A stretch of 56,639 nucleotides of DNA from Intoshia linei (Eukaryota; Orthonectida; Rhopaluridae): assembly GCA_001642005.1 (NCBI GenBank), contig LWCA01000087.1, forward strand, positions 1 to 56,639. Direction: 5' to 3'. Made by a program: the position numbers and the translations under genes. Positions 24,778 to 38,200 of this stretch are shown here, piece by piece; positions within the stretch are counted from its first letter, which is position 1, and the number at the start of each line of letters is the position of its first letter. The notes beneath the pieces are model-generated. The model searched no databases, was not told the origin of the DNA, and saw nothing but the letters and a program-made list of their open reading frames with translations.

Positions 24778-25431
24778 TTAAATAAAAATATTATTACCGA
24801 TAATAATAATAATTATTATTGTTACGATAACACCGATAATCAGCATCATCTAATAATATTATAGTATGAATATATATAAATAATAATACTTTCATATTTT
24901 TCCACCAATATTTTCGCTTTAATCTACCAGCACTCGCTTCAAATTGGGAAGCACCAGCTTGTAACTGATCTATGATGCAATATTGTAAATTAAATAGGTA
25001 TATAAATTATTAACGAACAATATCAGACTCTGATGGTTTACAAAATAATGAATATACTGAAATATTTTATCTATATAGAATTAAATTAGATTAAAAATTT
25101 ACGATTTCGTTACATACATGTAATACCTACAAATAAATGTATAATTAATAAAATGCATCATAATGTACATTATTTATGAAATTTAAAAAATTTAATCTCA
25201 GATATCGAAGATGACATGTATGACGGTAATAATTTTAAAATGTAATTAAATTGTACCTGCTCTGTCATCTAGTTCGGTAAGTTTTTGGTCTCTTTCTAAT
25301 ACTTTATCGACATTGTTACGCATAATGTCAACAACCTATAATTATTATGAATGGAAAAAAAACGGAAAACCTCATCTACTTGGGCTTGCGTTTGCTGTAA
25401 ACGTTTGTTTCCGCCGCTAGGATTTTCCTCC
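24778..25431 (-). CDS. synaptobrevin/VAMP (R-SNARE), 5' end unresolved
   Basis: The minus-strand exons read [20 protein letters not shown], then [46 protein letters not shown] and the anchor [18 protein letters not shown]. This is nearly identical to VAMP1/2/3, including the zero-layer Arg (ER-DQ context) and the WW juxtamembrane motif. It is the vesicle SNARE that pairs with syntaxin and SNAP-25 in exocytosis. The anchor starts a separate exon after a 40-nt intron. Stop at 24778-24780. Upstream of 25431 an acceptor (TTATTAG) is clear, but the N-terminal exon and start codon are not; an exon-like bit lies near 25508-25550. The protein is short at the C terminus (GNNIFI after the anchor). Confidence 0.9.
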
Positions 25432-25559
25432 CTAATAATAATAAAGAAAAGCTGTCAAGATATTACATTGTTTATATTTTTATAATTTTCTGAATAATTA
25501 ATCAATGATTGTTGCTGGGTGACGGTTGACTTGAATCAAGGAATATCTAAAATATATTA

Positions 25560-26298
25560 TATTCTGAAAGTATCCTACTTGCACAAATTAGATAATTGAT
25601 CGTAAATTGAGAGACCTAAATGAAAAAATGGAATGAAAAAAATTTTCAACCAACAACAAACAAATTAAAATTTACTGTATAATGCTGTAATCGAAAACTA
25701 CCTTGAGTAAAGTATTGATTATTATCTTTGATCAATATAAACACTTGGGATACTAACGTAAATTAAAAATAATTTGTGTCGAATTCGCTATACAGTTATA
25801 TTGAACCTTACCTTATTTAACAAGATCCACACGCAAATATAATTGATATATTTAATAATAATTTATGTCATCTACTAGTGGTGCTCTAATATCAAGTTTT
25901 GTCAGCCATGTGTGACTATAAATCCCAATTAATTATGACCCAGATTTTTACTAATAGATTAATATATTAGTTTGGTAATAACAACTAATACAGTACACTG
26001 CAGTCACTACTGTACTAGATTCGAATTTCAAATTATTAAAAAAATCAATATTACATAAAAACTACATCATAATCAATTTTATTTCGAATCCCATTAGATG
26101 AAGATTTGAAAAATGTTATATTTTATAAAGAGACATTGATGGGATATTCATACTCTGTCTAAATCAAAAATTGTGTCATTTATTTTATAAACATTTTAAA
26201 ATGAACTGTAAACATAAAAAAAATCAATTTTATTATTTATAATTGATACGTGATATACAAACTAAAATTTTACTTTATTATATAAAATTTTTTAATTT
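25560..26298. other. intergenic region upstream of synaptobrevin and kinesin
   Basis: Divergent intergenic space. It probably contains the synaptobrevin first exon and both promoters, but I cannot place either. Confidence 0.4.
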
Positions 26299-29200
26299 AT
26301 GGATTTTAAAGTCAATGTGTCTATTCGAGTTCGTCCGTTAAATTCTTCAGAAATTGCAAAGAATTGTAATGTTTCCATCCGTATAAATGATAATATTATT
26401 GGTTTGTACTTGACATCTAAACTCTATTTTATCTAGACATATTATATTTTACTAATATATCATAATTTATGGTAAAATAGATTTAATTATATTCTAATCA
26501 CATGTACTGTATACACTATTGGTGTTCCAAAATTTTATAAATTAGGTCCAAATACTGATAAAGTTGCGTGTGATAGTTTTATGAAATTTTTGAAATGAAC
26601 AAGCTCTTCCACTAAAAATTTTCAAAAATTTTTCTTCTTTTCACAATTATCATAAAACTATTACACGCAGCTTTATCAGTATTTGGACCATGAAAATTCC
26701 AAAAAATGTATAAAAAATCACACCCCTAGTATATACTCATGTTTATTAACAAATTATTTACTCGTTAAATTTAGAAATGATAAAGTTAAAAAATAACGAG
26801 GAAAAATGCTATACGTTTAAATTTGATCATTGTCATTATCCTGATAATTGGGTAACATGTATCCATTTTTGTTTAACGATTCGTTTCATATATCTTATAT
26901 TTAAAATTTCTATTAAATTTATAATTTTAATCTATATGATTATATATGGTTAATAACCGTTGGTTACCGTTTCTCTATTTGGTCAAATTCTCTAATTTGA
27001 CAGAATCATTTCAAATCCCTAGTTGGGACTCCCAACCCAATATTGGAGAACTAGAAATAGAATACTACATGATGAAATTAATCATACATTACATTTTAGT
27101 GAAAATTGTTGATACATTGTATATTTTATAGACTAACCCTATTCAAAACAACCAGGAAATTATTTATCGTAATATAGGCAAAAAAATGATTAATTATGTT
27201 TTTGATGGATACAATGTGTGTATTTTTGCATACGGACAAACAGCTTCAGGAAAAACATATACGATGATGGGTGAACCTCCACAGGAAGGAATTATACCGA
27301 GAGTATACTATTAAATAAATTTATCCAAAAATGATGTATTTTGTTCAGATGTGCATAAATATGTAAATAGTTTAAAAGTTATTTTGATCAAATGTTTAAA
27401 TGCCATTTTTTAACTTTAACATCTGCTTTTAAATTCTTTTTAAATTTGATTTAAAAAATTACTTGACCAGATATTTAATTATTTCAATTTACAATTGTTA
27501 ATACCTAAATTTGCATACAAATAGGTCATCTAGCAGTTACTCACATATGTAATATAAATAAATAAATATTTTTAATTTTTTATTAACCATTCTGTGATAT
27601 AACGCCGTAAATCATTTTTAATCTCGAACAACTCTGTAAATCCGAATTTGGTCTTTATTATTTTCAATTATTATAAATACTTTAGTTTTGTAAAGAATTA
27701 ATACATACATTACAGTCAGATAATAATGATGCATGGACTATTCAGGTAAATTTAAATGCTAGGAAATATATAAAGTAGTTTGCACATAAAACACACACGT
27801 TTCTGAAAGGTTATCCGCATATTTATAGTGAATCTCATTTTCGATACATGAACAGCCACATAGAGTAAATTATTAAAAGTTTTTTATTTCGAAATATATT
27901 TATTTAAATTTAATTTTTTCCAAATTATTATGTCCGTTACCCATTTTCAAATTTCATTCATTACAGTTACGTGATATTTTAACATTTTTTAATATTGAAA
28001 AACATTAATTAATTATGATTTAATACAGTCAAATCCGATAATATTGATAAAAATCGATAAATTGTATATATACGATCCTGATAGCTGTTATTATTTTTTT
28101 AAACTTCATCTTCACTAATGTCAAAACGAAATTATTTGAAAAATTACAAAAAAACTCAAATTTTTTGTTTACTATTCACTGTTGAAATATATTTATAATT
28201 TACAAAAAAAAAGTCCCGCATCTTGGCGGCGTTACACATCAGAATTCTCGGCGGGTCATGTTTTAATCACTTTATGTTTATATACTATTAATTTTAGTTT
28301 GTTTATACAATTTTAATAAGGATTTAAACTTTTTTTTAGATAAGTTACTTTGAAATATACTGTGAACAAGTGCATGATTTGATAAAAACGAAAAACAAAA
28401 AAAATTTAAAAGTTAGAGAACATCCAACTTATGGCATTTACGTTGAAAATTTATCAAAAGTTTTTGTCAAAACGAGCAAAGATATTTTAGATATTATTAA
28501 TGCTGGACATAAATCGAGGTTATTTTTATACCTTTTTATTAACTATAATTATAAAAAAGATAAACCAAATATTTCATTAAATTTAAGTACACAATGTGAA
28601 TTATACACTTAACTCGATGGAAAAAAAATAACTTTCTTTTAATTGTTGAAGATTCAAATTGTGAATAAAATTTTAAGAATATGAATAAGTGTGTTTTATA
28701 GTGAAACTTAAGCTCAAAATAGTATTTATATATATATAAATCATAATAAATATAGCTCAAAAATATATATGTAGTCACTATGAAAAAAATACAACTTTTG
28801 ACAACAAGTGGTAATTATGGGTGTTTGTCACTTTTTAAAGGTTTTCAATGAATAACATTTATTACAATGCATTCAAATTGAATAATAGTCACTAAACTGC
28901 ATACACGTATTACATGTATAATAGTATCAAAAAAATTATACATAATTTAAAACACTTTACAATGTTTTTACCGATATATTCTATTTAATTGATTATTAAG
29001 CCTAGACAATATGTATAAAAAAGTAATATTGTCAATTTATGATCAATGATTAATAATCATATACTATTTCTATTTATTATTACATATACTATTTATACTA
29101 ACGAAATTAACATCGTTTCCACACCAATATTTTTTTAATAAAGTTCATGTTCGTTTTTGAAAAATTGTATTAAAAATTAGTTTAAAATGCAAAAAGTCAA

Positions 29201-32200
29201 GGGTTTTTTTGAGAGTTAGACAATTTCAAGCGCATCATCTTGTTCACAATGTAGCGGCTCGCTATGGTGACAGAAGATACAAAAGTTAAAGTTGAATAAT
29301 TGATACATTTTGTTTTATATTTTTCTGTTATTAAACTTATTACGTTACACACAATAAAAAGTTTCATTTTTCCTCGTTGGCTACTTTTGCATTGTTTAAA
29401 AAAAGTGTTTTAGGACACACCTTAATGATTATATTTGAAAACTAAATTCTAACTGGATAAAATGAAAATTTATTAAAAATTTATATTAATTTGACTAATT
29501 TGATAGAATTTTCATTTAAAGCTGGGATTTACAACAATGTAGTTGTCTATCATCTAAAATAAACTCAATTAACTATAAAATACCAGATTAAATTTATGGA
29601 TGTTCGCTCTTCGTTTGCATGATATTCATGTGTGCGTCTGAGATTTTAGATAATATGCTTCAAACCTTCGATTACTCCCTGGGTAATATGAACATTATAA
29701 AAATTACAAAATTTTTCAATTGGTCACTTTTCAGGGCGCCACTGTAGTTATTGAAAATTTACATCGGTTTTGTTACTTTTAAATTTTTGAATAGTTTGAA
29801 TATTACGAATAAATAAACTCTGTTTAACAGAGTAATTCAAATAAATGTATTTAATTTTAGAGCTGTTGCTTCAACATTAGCCAACGAAGCTAGTAGTCGA
29901 TCTCATGCCATTTTAGCTTTGTTGGTAACTCATATTAAAAAAGACGGTAAAAAGACAGCCATTGAAAAAGTATTCTTATTAATATATTTATTAAACATTT
30001 AATTTTTTTTAAAAACAAACATTTTATCTGATGAAATGTAGAATGTGTTAATATTGCATCCGTTTTACACTTTAATGTAAGGTTGGGTCATCGTATGATC
30101 TATGCTTTACATCTGTTTTAGACATTTTAAACATTTTAGACGAATCTTTAGAAAATGATGCATCTTGTTTTCAAATTTATTTTAAAATTTATTTTTGAAT
30201 ATCATAACTATTTTGTGGGTTCAAATTTAAAACGTTAAATCCAAACCCATGTAAACGTTTTTAGGTTCCTATTTTTGATTTTGTGGTTTGGAGCATGGTT
30301 GGTTCAGCTCTGTCCTATTCGAACCCAATTTAAGTCGCCACATTTTTGTATTTATTGTTAGAAATTAAAGCTGGCTCAATATATAATCACATGAGGCTGG
30401 AAACATTTGATTATAAAAAAAATTATATAAAAACCTATATGGTAAAATTTAAAATGCACTCAAATTTTTCAAAAGCACCCGCGGCTGCACTCAACCCATG
30501 TTGAGAACCACTGATTTACACCTCCATTAATTAATTTCCTAATTTGAAATTTATTATTATTTTTTAGACGAGTAAAATTAGTTTAGTGGATTTAGCTGGA
30601 AGTGAGAATGTCCGCAATACGGGTGCTTTTGGTACACGATTAAAAGAAGGATCTCACATCAACAAATCACTTAGTACACTAGGAATTGTAATATCTACTT
30701 TATCTACGGTGAATAATCTTTTAAATTGTTGGTCGTTAATTATATATCAATAATATAATAAATACAAGTCTAGACTCTAGAATAGGGGTGTACAACCTGC
30801 GGCCATGATAGGGTTTATGTGCGGCCGTGGATATGTCATCATAATGCAATATATCAATTTACTTTGAATTGAACAGTTTAAATCAGATTTTATTTAAGGG
30901 AAATTTAAAATATTTTTATCAAAAAGTTACATTTTTGACTTTATTACTTTCTCAATTTCAAAGTGAATTTATCAAGTATCAAGTAAAGTATCAATAAGTA
31001 AAGTAGCTTTGTGGCTGAATTGGTGGAAAGGTTGTGCACCCTTACTCTAGAGATTAGAGTTTATACCATGGTTTTTCAACCGGGGGATCGCGGTCGAAAA
31101 AATTTTCAGAGGACACGAGAAGTTGAAATTATTTAAATAATTAAAAAACTTTTTTTTTTAAATTTTTATCATTTGGATGAGAATTTATTAAATGTATGTG
31201 AATTTATTATGTCAGTTTTGGTAGATTACAGTATTTATAGCTTTTTCTATTTTTTATGTACATAACCATTATAAAATCTGATAATGTAAATATACAACGA
31301 TTTTATAGAATAAATATATAAATAAAAAAATATGGATATAGAGAAAAAACTAATAACAGTAGATTAGCGAAATAAACATATTATATATGGATCCTATATA
31401 TTCTGGCCTTAATTTGATCTCTTATACCAAAGTGAAAGTGTATTTAAATTGTTCCATCATATTGTTGATTTTGAAATGAATTGATGACATGGATGCATCC
31501 AGAGCCAGACTACTATACTCGACCCCGCCCAAAATGAAAACAGGCCCTAATAATTTTTTTGAAAATGATGCGTTATATATGCTCCATGGGTCATACTTGA
31601 CAGTTGATAGTATCAACTTGATACACTGTATAGTTATAATATGCAAAAATTTAATTTTTGAAATGTTCATTTTGGAATTCAGAATGAGACTCCATTTTAC
31701 AAAAATATTTGGTTGATCCTATCGAACAGGGATTTTAAAGTGATACGACCGCGGGTCGTAGTTTTCCGGTGTGTCCTCTAAAATAAAAACGAATCTTAAC
31801 CATCATTTTAGATTAAACAAAAATCAAATAATCAGTACATACCTTATAGAGATTCAATTCTAACGTGGTTATTAAAAGATAATTTAGGTAAATTAGCAAC
31901 ACAGTATTATTTTATAATTTGATATACATTTTTTATATCTATGTATTTTAGGTGGAAATTGTAGAACGTCAATGATTGGAACAATTAGCCCTGCTTGCAT
32001 AAATTTTGAAGAAACTTTATCTACTTTAAGGTTACGTTAAAAATTTTAATCCAACATCTTTTAATAAACTAATAATATTGTACTAGTATTTATTTCCTAA
32101 AGGATGATAAAATATTAAATTATAAATAGATATACAAATACCGCGAAAAATATAATTTGCAAAGCATACGTGAATAAAGGTGGCAATAAAAACATAATTA

Positions 32201-35200
32201 ATGAATTAAAAAAAGAAATAAACACTCTAAAAGAAAAGTTGGGTAAAAAATCATTGGAATTGGGTAAATTTTAATATTTTTGAAAATTTTCAATTAATAA
32301 CGTAGAAATGAGTAAAATGGAGGAACAAAACTATTTATCAAGACTACTTGAAAATGAATACATTATTCAACAGCTCAAAGAACCTCAATATCATATTGAA
32401 CAATTACACGACACATTAAACGAGAGAAAAGCTTTTATTGAAAATGAAATGTAAATTAATTTAATTTACATGTTAATAAAAGAAATTTTTAATAAAACTT
32501 TTTAGAATTGAAAATGTAAAAATAAACCAAGAATCCATTAACTCAGTAATTTGAATGAATTCATAATGTTTTATAATTTTTATTTATTTTAGTTGAAAAA
32601 AAATTCCAACGTTGATATTACCGATGCTTTTTTAATTAAAACAATTAAAAAATGGAAAAATTATAAATACAACTCATTTAAAGTAATTAAAAGTTCATTG
32701 TACATCCAATCAAGATTTTTTTAATATTTTTATTTAGGATGAAATTAAAACAATTTTAAAAGATATATTCCAAATAAATAATTTTAGTAGAATCTATAAC
32801 CAAAATGTAAATTTAATAATAAATAACTTTAATTTTAATCAAATTTTAAATTATATTTGTAGGTTTTATTTAAACTTTATGCTGTAAATAAATCAATATA
32901 CTCAAAAATCTACTGTAGAGATTTACAATCTATAAAGTACTTTAACGATTATGGTTTGATAATAACTGTCACAAACCAAAATATTAATAGCGTTAGTTAT
33001 TGGAGTATATCTAAACTAAAGTATATACATAATATCAAATTTACTAAAGTTAATATAAAAATAGGGAAAGGTTAAGATACATTGAAAATGTAATTCAATC
33101 AAATGATCAAGTTGAGGATCCCGATACATCAGAATTTATTGACAATAATATTTTTAAAATAAGAAAAAAGATTTGTAATTTATTTCAAATTAATTTAAAC
33201 ACCTTTAAACCACCTCAATCCAACCAAACTAATTTATCGAATATTTCACAAGATTGTCAAATTAACAAAAATCACAACCAACCAAAAAAAAATGAAAAAT
33301 TCAAAGATATTTGTCATCAAGCTATTAGAACTGAAAAAAAGAAATTTAGCAGGTTTCAATATGTTGGAAGGTAACAGTTCATGTATATAAACTGTATAAA
33401 ATAGACTTTTAGAAGTCTTTTGCTTTGCAACAAATTTGTTGAAATAAATAATCAAAAATACAGCGTTATTGATTTGAATGGACAACTTTTAGGAAATATA
33501 ACAATCAATTTAAGTAATATTTATATTTCTTTAATGCCTTAATAATTATTTTTAGAGAAAATTAAAAATGATGAAAATACTTTAGAAATCATTAATATGT
33601 CAATTTTTAATACTATTTATCAAGATTTTTATTTTAAAATTAGGTAATTTTAAAAAATACTCTAAAAAATGAAATATTGTACATATTAAAAATTTATAAT
33701 TATTAAATTAATAAAACAAATAATTTTTAATGGTAATAATAGTTTACAATTTAGAGTTAATAATCAACAAAATATTACTACAGCAAAAAAAATAGCAAAC
33801 TGCTTATTAAATATCAACATTTCTTATAAAACTTTAGTAAATATTTTTTGCTTTTTTATATTTTAATATTTGTTAAATTAGGTTATCTTTAAAGAAAATG
33901 AAATATTAAATAATATAATAATTGATGTTTATTCAAATATAGCACCAAGTTGTGCAGTATTGTAAAATAATTATGTATTTTAATTTATTTATAATTATTC
34001 TAGTAGAACCTCAGATGTTATTGATCAATACACTCTTAATTTGTCCCTACAAATTAGTCAAATAAATACATCCGAACAGTATATTTTATTATCTTACCTT
34101 TAAAATATTAATATAGATACGAACCAGTACATATAATGGAAATACAAGAAAATGAACCCATTTTCATTTTAAAACAAGGATTGCAAGGGATTTTATCGTT
34201 GTTCATATCTCAACAGAATGGAAAACTTGCCATTATCAATAACATATCATCAGTTTTTATTGGAAGAAAAATTTACGATAAAAACAACAAATACACACTA
34301 GGACTTGATGAAATGGATAAAACTAAATTAATTCAATTGCATCCGCGATACAATAAAAATAAATTGGTCAATTCGAGGTTATTGTTTAAAAATTAAAATA
34401 CAGTTTAAAGTAGGGGTCTTAAACTTTTTGTCTCAATTTTTTGGTTCATACATTATTTTTTAAAAAAATACATGCATGCTGAAGACATATTGTTGTAAAA
34501 TATTTAGGAAAAAATGAAATTAAAATAAAAAAGAAATAAGTATATTCCTAAATCCAACCATTTTTACTAAAAATCAACTTTTACCAACCTTTAAGAGAAA
34601 AATTTCAATTTTACCAACCATTATGGGAAAACCCACTTTTGGACAACCTTTTGTTGGATTTAAGTAAAAATGGTTGGATTTAAGTAGACACCCTATTTAA
34701 AATATAGTTAAATTTTTTTTTTTAATTTTTATTCAAGCAAAATTACCGTCTGCATTCAATATTTAATGAGTTAATTTTTAGTAAAAAAAATATCTTAAAA
34801 CCATTAAATAAATACTGAAAAAATCTACATGAACTGTGTAAAATAATTAATATATTTATTGAATATCCACATATATTTGAGCACTAATTAATTCTTACAG
34901 GTACAGTGTTTCATTATTTGTAACCTCGATTAAAAGTTTATAGAAAAAAATTATCTTAATTTAAAATTATATAGTTGGACAACCATGTATGAAGCCACAT
35001 GGGAAAATGTACACGCTTTATTCATAGATTCAGAAAAATCAGCAAAATTAAATACAATTTTAAATTTAACTATTTATATTGATTTAGAAGTAATTTTTAT
35101 TATTTTGAATTATAATACTAATTTACTAATGTTAATGAAAAAATTCTGCAGTAGAGTCCTGGTACAGATAAGCCCTAGGTCAATACCATGATAAAAATAG

Positions 35201-38200
35201 AAAAAATTGACATTAAAATTTAATAATTTTAAATTTGTTTTTTCTAATCGATTTTGGATACTGGTCATGAATTAATGATCATGATACACGGGTCGTAATC
35301 AATTGATAAAAATTTATTTATGAAAAGTTTGACGAACAATTTCAATGAGTTAAAATTTATCATTTTATCCTTTTTTTATAAAACGTTATACATACCGTGG
35401 ATTCTAACAATATAATTATTAAGAATTTAAAATAAAATGACCAATTTAATAATTCTATTTATGTTTATGTTTAAGTACATGTTATGTTTATATACATTTA
35501 TGTTTTAATTTTTAAAACATAAAAATTATATATATACAATGTAATTATAGTGCAATAATGTATATGTTAAATAATACTTTTTATGAAAATAATGTGGTTT
35601 ATGATTATGATTAAATTTTTTATTTAGATAAAAAATTGTGTATCCATGACTTGTTTATCAGCCGATGTTAACATATATGTACAAAATCGATTTAAAAAAA
35701 GCCTGTAATTATAAATGTGAACCAGGGATGGCAAAATAGTGAATGCTCTAATTCAAAAAAATTTTTATAGTATTGACCTTTTTTAATAACATAATTATCA
35801 ATAAATCACTTAATTCACATCTGATACATCTTCGCGACCCACAAATGAACTTAATTCAAAATTAATTTAATTATAAAGAAAAATTATTGTATATTCAACA
35901 AACATGTGTTTTGCCATCCATTTATTTTTATTGGAGCCATCGATGGGCAGAACTAAGTTTGTGTTTGTGTCCAGTCAGGTCTAATAATTAAATAACAAAT
36001 TTAGGCGGCACGGTTGTTTCAGAATTGTAAAATCTTGACCCGTACGTGGCTGTGTATGTTATATATCAATTAGTGTTGCTCAACCTTTTTTCATTGGGGG
36101 CAAAGGTGCACATGGAATGCAATTTAAAAATGTTAGCGTATTAACTAGAAATATAATTGAAAAAGTTTATAAAAGTGTATTATTTTTTTTGATATTCATT
36201 TTAATTTTAATTAATTAATTATTTTTTATAATTTTTCACAAAACTCGAAAACTTTTGAAAAAATAGGGACAAATTCCAATTTTTATCGTTGGGTTTGTGG
36301 GTTGAAGTTAAATTTACTTTCATTTAAGTAATAATTTTTTTAATAAAATTGGTTTTGGAAATACAGAGATGACTACATTTTAATGGGGACTAGGGTGAAC
36401 AGTATCAATTATCATAGCTAAATTGAGAATTTTTTAGCAATATAAAGCATTTTGACTTGTAATCACTGGCTATATTTGTTTAAATGGAATGTTTAAATTG
36501 TATAATTTATGTGAATTTCAATTTAATTTGAATAGGCATAAAATTGAATACACTAGGTCGAAAAATGTTTATGAAGCTGCTCCTATTTATAATGCAACAA
36601 GTGTAGCAGAATTAAAATATAGCATTTATGGCAATCATAGCAGTCATCTCTAGTTAGTTATAAGTCAATCGTATAGGTCAGTGTTTCTCAACCTTTTTTA
36701 CTGCGCGGAACCCTTATGAAATTTCAAAAAATCGCGGCACTTAAAAGCATGATTTTTTCTTTTTCGCATGTCGCATATATAAAACAATTTGATTTTTAAT
36801 TAAAAAATTACGCTTCTAATATTGAAAAAAATTTTTTAATAAAGAAATTTATTTTTCCTTCTCAATGAGAAATTTAAGCCTGATATTTTTTACCGAGGTT
36901 TTTAATTTTTGGACGTTTTTTTGAGAGACATACACGAAGTTCTTCTTCTACCGACAGCAGCTTTTCCCGTTTCTTATACTTAATTGCTGTCAATGCAAGT
37001 AAGATTATAATTTGGATCTTTCCTAGTTGATACCTAATGATAAGAACCACTAATATAACATTAATCCATTTTATGACTTGTTTTGATCAAAATAAGTACT
37101 GAATATATTAAAATGCAGAATTAAATTATAGGAAATCAGACAAACTGGCTTAGAATAAATATTTTTAAATTCAAAAAAAAATAATTTAAAATAAACACAA
37201 AAAGTATTTTAATTAAGTTGACCGATCGTATTTATCTTAATTAAAAAAGCATATCAAAATATGATTTTTAGTTTTATTAATTTAGAAACTTTTCAATTTA
37301 TATTTTTTAAATTTATTTATTTTGAAAAACTTTTAATTAAAAAATATAGCATTTATATTTCACGGAACCCCAATTAAATTTTGCGGAACACGGGTTGAGA
37401 ACTACTGGTCTAGGTTAATGGCATATCGAGATGGATACTAGCAACTTGCTTTTTTCTAGCAAGCACATTTAGTTGATTACTGGCTGCAAGGTCGTAAAAA
37501 GCTAACATGTTAGTTAGTTAAAAATATTTTTCACTATTTTTTAATGCAATGAGATAATATAATTAATTTTTATTACCCTAATAAATAGTACAACTTTTAT
37601 TTGTTCTGATCATAATTTATTTAATTTTATTGCACCAATAAACAAATTTGCTATACTCATGTACTGGTTTGTCTTGTTATAGTCAATTTAATTGTCAATT
37701 TTTGGTGGCTCTAATGGGGACCCAACCAGAGCCGTTTTAAGGCATAAGCAATATGGGCTGTAGCCCAGGGCCCCAAATTAATAAAAGTACTTACATTTAT
37801 ATCTTAAAAAGAGGCCCCAATTTATTAAAAAATACTTTACATTTATACCTTAAGAATCAGTTTATAAATTTTGAAGTTTATTGAAGATTGAACTTTTTCT
37901 AAACTAAAATAAATTAAGAATGAACTTCGAAATTGCTTAGCTCAACTTCGTTTGAATGCACTCTCCTTAATGTCAATTGAGAATGATATCAGTTTTGATA
38001 ATATCATATTTGATTTCTCTCAGAAAAAAGTGAGAAAACAACATTTGTGAAGAATTATCAATAATTTCTTGTGACTGCATAGTGCATATTTTCAAATGAA
38101 AAAATTTTTTTCATTAATTAATGTAAGTAGGTTTTTGTAAAATAAATAAAAGTTACAAGAAACCAACATAATATCTTTTAATGCTTTTATTAATACTCCA

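Noticed and set aside
27349-27362. 14-nt micro-exon in the kinesin gene (reads MCIN)
   Set aside because: The phase does not fit the next exon; the 27686-27745 exon (FCKELIHTL) supplies the missing motor segment in phase.
30998-31060. tRNA-like or tRNA-derived SINE head (GTGGCTGAATTGG…)
   Set aside because: The segment is explained by the inverted end of the hAT-like element 30783-31044; no B box or cloverleaf can be drawn.
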